Part shown: positions 61,697-64,000 of the stretch, in pieces
How positions within the stretch are numbered: position 1 is the first letter of the stretch
How the letters are laid out: every line of letters starts with the position of its first letter
Assembly (NCBI GenBank): GCA_016720905.1
Contig: JADKJT010000034.1
Coordinates: forward strand, 227,610 to 291,609
Length of the DNA stretch: 64,000 nucleotides
Direction: 5' to 3'
DNA from: Gemmatimonadaceae bacterium
GTDB taxonomy: Bacteria; Gemmatimonadota; Gemmatimonadetes; Gemmatimonadales; Gemmatimonadaceae
Position numbers and translations under genes: made by a program
Notes under the pieces: generated by a model
The model's database searches: none
Told to the model about the DNA's origin: nothing
The model's input: only the letters and a program-made list of their open reading frames with translations

Positions 61697-63133
61697 CTAC
61701 TTCGGCAGCCCGCCCACCACCCGCTTCACCATCGCCCCACGCGCCAAGCTCGTCGTCGCGTCCATGCCGTTGATGATATAGACCTGCTCCACCGCGATAC
61801 TGCTGGGATACCGCTGCGTGAACACCAACCCCGTCATCGCCTCCGGCAGCGCCACCAGTTGCACCTTGGCCGGCTGCACGTTCAGCAGCGCCGGGTCGCT
61901 GAGCGCCTTGAACGAACGGATGGATGCGTCCATGAGCGGGCCGTGTTGCCCGGCCGACGCGGTCGTGGACAACCCTACAATCAGATACGTCACACCCTGG
62001 TACTGCATGGACGCCGCCAGTCCACTCAAGGCGCCCGACTGCGTCGTCGCATCAAACGTCGCCATCATCGCGGCAATCCCGCTGGATCGTCGTCTGCCCC
62101 TTCTGGCGCACCGTGATCCCCTGCTGTCCGATAAACTGCTGCAGCGCCTCAGTGGGCGTGCCCTTGCCCGGGCCCAACTGCAGTTGCGCGGCCCCATCGG
62201 CACTCTGCGCCACCACCGCTTCGGGCATGTTGGCCGTCTTCCAGCCCGTTGGAAAGGTCAACTCAAACCGCAAATCCGGATGGAGAAACCGCTGGCCGCG
62301 GAAGTAGCCCAGCCGCGGGTTCTCGCCGAATACCATGCCATCCAGCAGGCGCAGGTAGGCGTCGCGATTCACCTTGGTGTTTGCCAGCTCGGCGGTGCTT
62401 AGCACCGTGGCCAGGCGCTGTTCGGCCCGCTGCACGCGATTGCCCGGATCGGGGTGCGTGCTTTTGCCACTCGGGAATGCGCGCCACTCGCATTGGACAG
62501 GCGCCCCAGCGTCGTGAACACCTTGGGCGATTCCCGCACGTCATACCCAACGGCCAGCGAGTACTTGAAGCCCAGCGCATCGGCCTGCGGATTTTGTCAT
62601 CGCGGCCGAACTTGAGAAATAACAATCCGGCGCTCGCGCCCAGCACATCGCCGTACTTGGCTACCTGCGGCGAAAGGATGCTCGCCCCACCAGGCCAATC
62701 TGCGTGATCTGCTGCTTGCTCATCGCCGCCACGGTATGCTTGGCCGTCACGTGCCCGATCTCATGCCCGATCACCTCCGACAGCTCGGCTTCGCTGTTCA
62801 GATGCGTCATCAAGCCACGGGTCACGAAGATGAAGCCCCCCGGATAGGCGAACGCATTCACCGCCGCGTCGTCCAGCAGATGGAACTCCCACGGCAAACT
62901 GGGTCGCTCCGACTTGGCAGCAATCTGTGCGCCAATGCGCTTCACCAAGGCCTGCGCTTCGCCGCTGGCTCAACTCGCCAACCCGTTGCACGTCGACCGG
63001 GAGGCCTCACGCCCCATCTGGATTCCGATCCTGCGAGATCAGCGAGAGTTCACGACGGCCGCTGACGGATTGGTGGCGCGGATACCGCCAGCAGCGCGGC
63101 CAGCGGCAGGATGGATCGGGACGTCGTGGGGCG
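61697..63133 (-). pseudogene. M48-family metallopeptidase, broken by at least five frame changes
   Basis: Pieces in different frames join into one M48 protein of about 470 aa: RSILPLAALLAVSA leader near 63120, RRELSLISQ, SERPSLPWEFHLLDDAAVNAFAYPGG, the zinc motif HEIGHVTAKH (HEIGH at 62751-62765), GLLFLKFGRDD, QADALGFKYSLAVGYDVRE, then an intact C-terminal part (ENPRLGYFRGQRFLHP, MTGLVFTQRYPSSIAVEQVYIINGMDATT) to the stop at 61697. The third zinc ligand region near 62590 is unreadable. The family processes or degrades envelope proteins. The density of indels points to poor consensus, not decay. No clean start codon could be fixed. Confidence 0.8.
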
Positions 63134-63209
63134 TAAGGGGTAATCCTCCGATCAGCATTGCGGAGCGCCCCGCACCGCGACGCCGCTCCTGAAACAGCCG
63201 AGGGCCGCA

Positions 63210-64000
63210 TTACCACGAAAGGCGACAGCCACCTAGAGCCAGAGTTGATCCAGTTCATCTGCACCAGAAGTCCCGGTGTCCACCATCGATGGCCTTGCCG
63301 CCCTGGGCGTTGGTGCGTGGTACCCCACTTGCCAGGCGCACTTATCGGCGTTTTCGTATCCGCGGTTACGTCGTACCAGGCGTTGCCCAGCGCGTCGGTC
63401 TGCGTCTCTTCGATTTCGTGGATCAGCGTGTTGACTCCGGAGTCAGCCTACTTGTCACCGGTTGGGAGACGCCGTTGAACCGAACGCCGAACAGCCCCGA
63501 CGGATACGCATAATTGTGCGGCATGGCCGCGTACAGAATCTGCTTCGTGCCGAGACCCGGGACAGTCGTTCGCGTTCGTGTGATAGGCACAGTATTGCGT
63601 GCCGAACCCACCACCGGGATTGACGGTACCCGCCGTAAACGGCTGCCAGCAACGTATTCGCATCGTAGGTCTGACACGCACCGCTGGGGAATCCGCTTTG
63701 CAGCATCGCCGTGATGGCTGCGTCGGACACATTCTGACCGTTGCTGGGTACGTTCGTTGTTCGCCCAGAAGCGCGTGTAGTTCACGACGTTCAACAGCTT
63801 GATCGAGCCGTTTGGTATACGTGGTGTTGATGTTGTAGTACGGCGAACCACCAACGTTGCGCAGGAAGTACCCAACCCCGTCCCATCCGCCGTGCCCGCG
63901 CCGGTCGTGCCCAGTGTCGGACCACCGGCGTAAATCGCCGAGCTGCCCAGTACACGGCCACGATGTTGATCCCGCTCTTTGGGACCCGTCCACCGTGATA
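63210..64000 (-). pseudogene. EXORDIUM/phosphate-induced-protein-1-like protein, broken and cut by window edge
   Basis: Reading the minus strand across frames gives: YHGG at the window edge, VGYFLRNVGGSPYYNINTTY, LLNVVNYTRFWANN, VSDAAITAMLQSGFPSG, NPGGGFGTQYCAYH, ILYAAMPHNYAYPSG, then HEIEETQTDALGNAWYD (HEIEE at 63406-63420), YENADKCAW (near 63332-63358), QMNWIN and a C-terminal GGCRLSW ending at a TAA at 63210. This order matches bacterial members of the EXORDIUM (Phi_1) family, which have an HExxE...NADKC zinc-metalloprotease-like core. At least six frame changes are needed. Only the leader is missing beyond the edge. Secretion is expected. Confidence 0.7.

Overview
The window is high-GC DNA with tightly packed genes, many 4-bp start/stop overlaps and frequent GTG starts. 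The families it carries are secreted M28, S9 and M48 peptidases, a TldD/PmbA pair with a Tat-type leader, an Oar-like TonB-dependent receptor, LytTR/LytS regulators, DUF6524 and DUF4159. This points to a Gram-negative soil or freshwater bacterium, most likely Gemmatimonadota. That placement is inferred from gene families and composition only; no rRNA or tRNA gene is present.

Layout. Positions 1-4683 hold an FHA/membrane/Sel1 signalling cluster. Positions 4774-7911 hold a two-gene SLOG-SLATT membrane protein plus TIR protein module, the best candidate for a nucleotide-signalling conflict system. Positions 7960-11268 hold msrA/msrB, a hydroxyacid-dehydrogenase-like enzyme, an FKBP lipoprotein, a small gene overwritten by a G/C-only block, and a Nudix hydrolase. 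Positions 11219-16234 hold a frameshifted TonB, a LytTR/LytS two-component system, a beta-propeller protein and an SGNH hydrolase. Positions 16411-24532 form a DUF1080-MoxR-DUF58-BatA-like operon. Positions 24651-27791 hold the TldD/PmbA pair with glycine-rich inserts. Positions 27919-33593 hold several small membrane genes, a UvrC-like nuclease and an OmpR-type two-component system. Positions 33617-36945 hold mprF with a VirJ/AcvB-like hydrolase. Positions 37184-46650 hold a Vgb-like lyase, pheA, an M28 peptidase, an AAA ATPase and a large TonB receptor. Positions 46735-49183 hold an ArsR-methyltransferase and ahcY operon with a strong dyad operator. Positions 49337-55436 hold MgtC-like, MlaE/MlaD, USP, cardiolipin synthase-like and holin-like genes. 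Positions 55443-58632 hold malonate genes matB/matC and a small unknown gene. Positions 58670-64000 hold a DPP-IV-like S9 peptidase, a broken M48 peptidase and a broken EXORDIUM-like protein.

Sequence quality matters here. Five otherwise intact genes are each split by one small indel, a roughly 280-bp G/C-only block replaces the middle of a gene, and the last 2.3 kb contains many frame changes. These are best read as consensus errors, with the right edge probably close to a contig end, rather than as true pseudogenes. Two families of heptamer repeats (GTCTCCC, dispersed; AGGTACC, tandem) sit in or next to intergenic spacers.
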